DNA of 6,852 nucleotides from Geodermatophilaceae bacterium. GTDB lineage: Bacteria > Actinomycetota > Actinomycetes > Mycobacteriales > Geodermatophilaceae. The notes below the pieces were generated by a model. That model worked only from the letters and a program-made list of their open reading frames with translations, did not search any database and was not told where the DNA came from. Made by a program: the position numbers and the translations under genes. The stretch covers positions 1 to 6,852 of the forward strand of contig JACCQS010000448.1 of the NCBI GenBank assembly GCA_013814015.1, given 5' to 3'. Within the stretch, counting starts at the first letter, position 1. Each line of letters opens with the position of its first letter. This document shows positions 6,042-6,852 of this stretch, piece after piece.

Positions 6042-6167
6042 CCGACATTCCTACCGCGTTCTGGCCGTCCCAGATTGAAGATTGGCGACGGGCGACCACC
6101 GGACTGGCACGCCCAACGGATCTCCCCGATGCCTTCTTCGTCGGCCCTGCTCCGGCACTACCGCAGA

Positions 6168-6852
6168 CTACGGACGCTGCATTCCGAAGCTGTAACTGCC
6201 GGTTCCGGAGTAGGACAGGACTCGCCAGCGGTAGGTGCCGGCGCTGCCGGTGTAGGTGATGCTCTCGTCCGGACCGCTGCTCTCGGCTGTTGCGACTCGA
6301 GTCCACCCACCGGAGCTGTTCTTCCGGTAGAGGATCAGGTCGAAGTCAACGCCGGTCGGACCGTCGAGGCAACCGAGGTGCGTACCGGCCGCCGCCGAGA
6401 AGCCACTGGTGCTCGGCCGGTAGTCCGCGTCACCGGTGAAGGTCAACGTGCCGGTGAACTGCTCGGGTAGACCGCCACAGCCTGGCGTCGGAGGTGGCGG
6501 CGGTGGCGGCGGGGTCGAGCCGCCGAGGGTGTAGAGCAACCGGTTGGGCGACCCGGTACCCGCGTTGGTGACCACGCCGGTGGTGGCCGAGTTCACCAGT
6601 CCATCACGTACCACCACCGGTGAGGATGACCCGTTCTGCTGGACGAACAGCGCAGCCGCCCCGGCCACGTGCGGAGAAGCCATCGAGGTTCCACTGATGG
6701 TGTTGGTGGCAGTGTCGCTGGTGTACCAGGCCGACGTGATCGACGAGCCCGGAGCGAAGATGTCCAGGCAGGTCCCGTAGTTGGAGAACGAAGACCGTGC
6801 GTCGGCTGTTGTCGTCGATCCGACGGTGATGGCTTCGGCCACCCGGGCCGGA
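6168..6852 (-). CDS. Secreted subtilisin-like serine protease (S8), C-terminal part with PPC-like domain
   Basis: The gene enters from the right edge, so only the last 227 residues are seen; the Asp and His of the triad and any signal and propeptide lie outside. The visible catalytic part reads ARVAEAITVGS at residues 2-12, SNYGTCLDIFAPG at 23-35, and SGTSMASPHVAGAAAL at 53-68 with nucleophile Ser56, typical of the proteinase K/aqualysin branch. The catalytic domain ends near residue 110 (PNRLLYTLGG). Eight consecutive prolines follow (114-121), then a tail of about 100 residues (125-227) rich in Gly, Ser, Thr and Tyr, with FDLILYRKN and GTYRWRVLSYSGTGSYSFGM. This fits a pre-peptidase C-terminal (PPC) beta-sandwich, often found on secreted proteases. 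Cys125 and Cys161 could form a disulfide in the tail. GTG at 6842 is internal, not the start. The enzyme is expected to be extracellular. Confidence 0.94.
   Translation of the reverse strand, partial: PARVAEAITVGSTTTADARSSFSNYGTCLDIFAPGSSITSAWYTSDTATNTISGTSMASPHVAGAAALFVQQNGSSSPVVVRDGLVNSATTGVVTNAGTGSPNRLLYTLGGSTPPPPPPPPTPGCGGLPEQFTGTLTFTGDADYRPSTSGFSAAAGTHLGCLDGPTGVDFDLILYRKNSSGGWTRVATAESSGPDESITYTGSAGTYRWRVLSYSGTGSYSFGMQRP
6489..6512 (-). repeat. Proline-codon run (interdomain linker) in the S8 protease
   Basis: Eight consecutive proline codons, mostly CCG and CCA/CCC variants, encode the linker between the protease domain and the PPC-like tail. On the plus strand this reads as a GGN-rich simple repeat that could change length by slippage in steps of three without breaking the frame. 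Confidence 0.7.

Overview
The window is GC-rich, bacterial DNA, almost certainly from an actinobacterium. Codons end mostly in G or C, GTG starts are frequent (VOC gene, otsA, the NTF2-like gene and probably the MFS gene), and genes overlap by four bases. The racemase and VOC proteins look most like mycobacterial and propionibacterial relatives, from memory rather than a search. I would guess a soil or sludge Propionibacteriales/Mycobacteriales organism, with low confidence at genus level. No tRNA, rRNA, CRISPR array, insertion sequence or replication origin was seen, and no gene-free stretch exceeds about 130 bases.

Left part (1-2692, minus strand): a tightly packed three-gene operon. It reads VOC-fold protein (2692-2195), then otsA (trehalose-6-phosphate synthase, 2190-736), then otsB (trehalose-6-phosphate phosphatase, 739 to beyond the left edge). 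The VOC-otsA gap is 4 bases, and otsA/otsB overlap as ATGA. OtsA makes trehalose 6-phosphate from a nucleotide-activated glucose and glucose 6-phosphate; OtsB removes the phosphate. Together they make trehalose, a compatible solute and carbon store.

Centre (2693-4274, plus strand): a 59-base divergent promoter region, then an alpha-methylacyl-CoA racemase of the CoA-transferase III family. It overlaps (GTGA) a small NTF2/SnoaL-like protein. Next come a 119-base gap with alternative small hairpins and an MFS transporter (4394-5590) of fucose-permease-like appearance.

Right part (5637-6852, minus strand): a DUF3224 protein convergent to the MFS gene, and upstream of it the C-terminal half of a secreted subtilisin-like S8 protease with a proline-rich linker and a PPC-like tail.

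The most notable signal is a 26-base palindromic element present twice on the plus strand, 1144 bases apart. One copy is in the last codons of the racemase gene (3864-3889) and one is in the central-loop coding region of the MFS gene (5008-5033). The copies match at 23 of 26 positions. Two of the three differences form a compensating C:G to T:A pair in the stem. Both copies are translated in the same frame, as Gly-Gly-Phe-Asp-x-Asn-x-Gln. This looks like a dispersed, structure-selected palindrome that inserts into coding sequence, and I do not recognise it as a named family.
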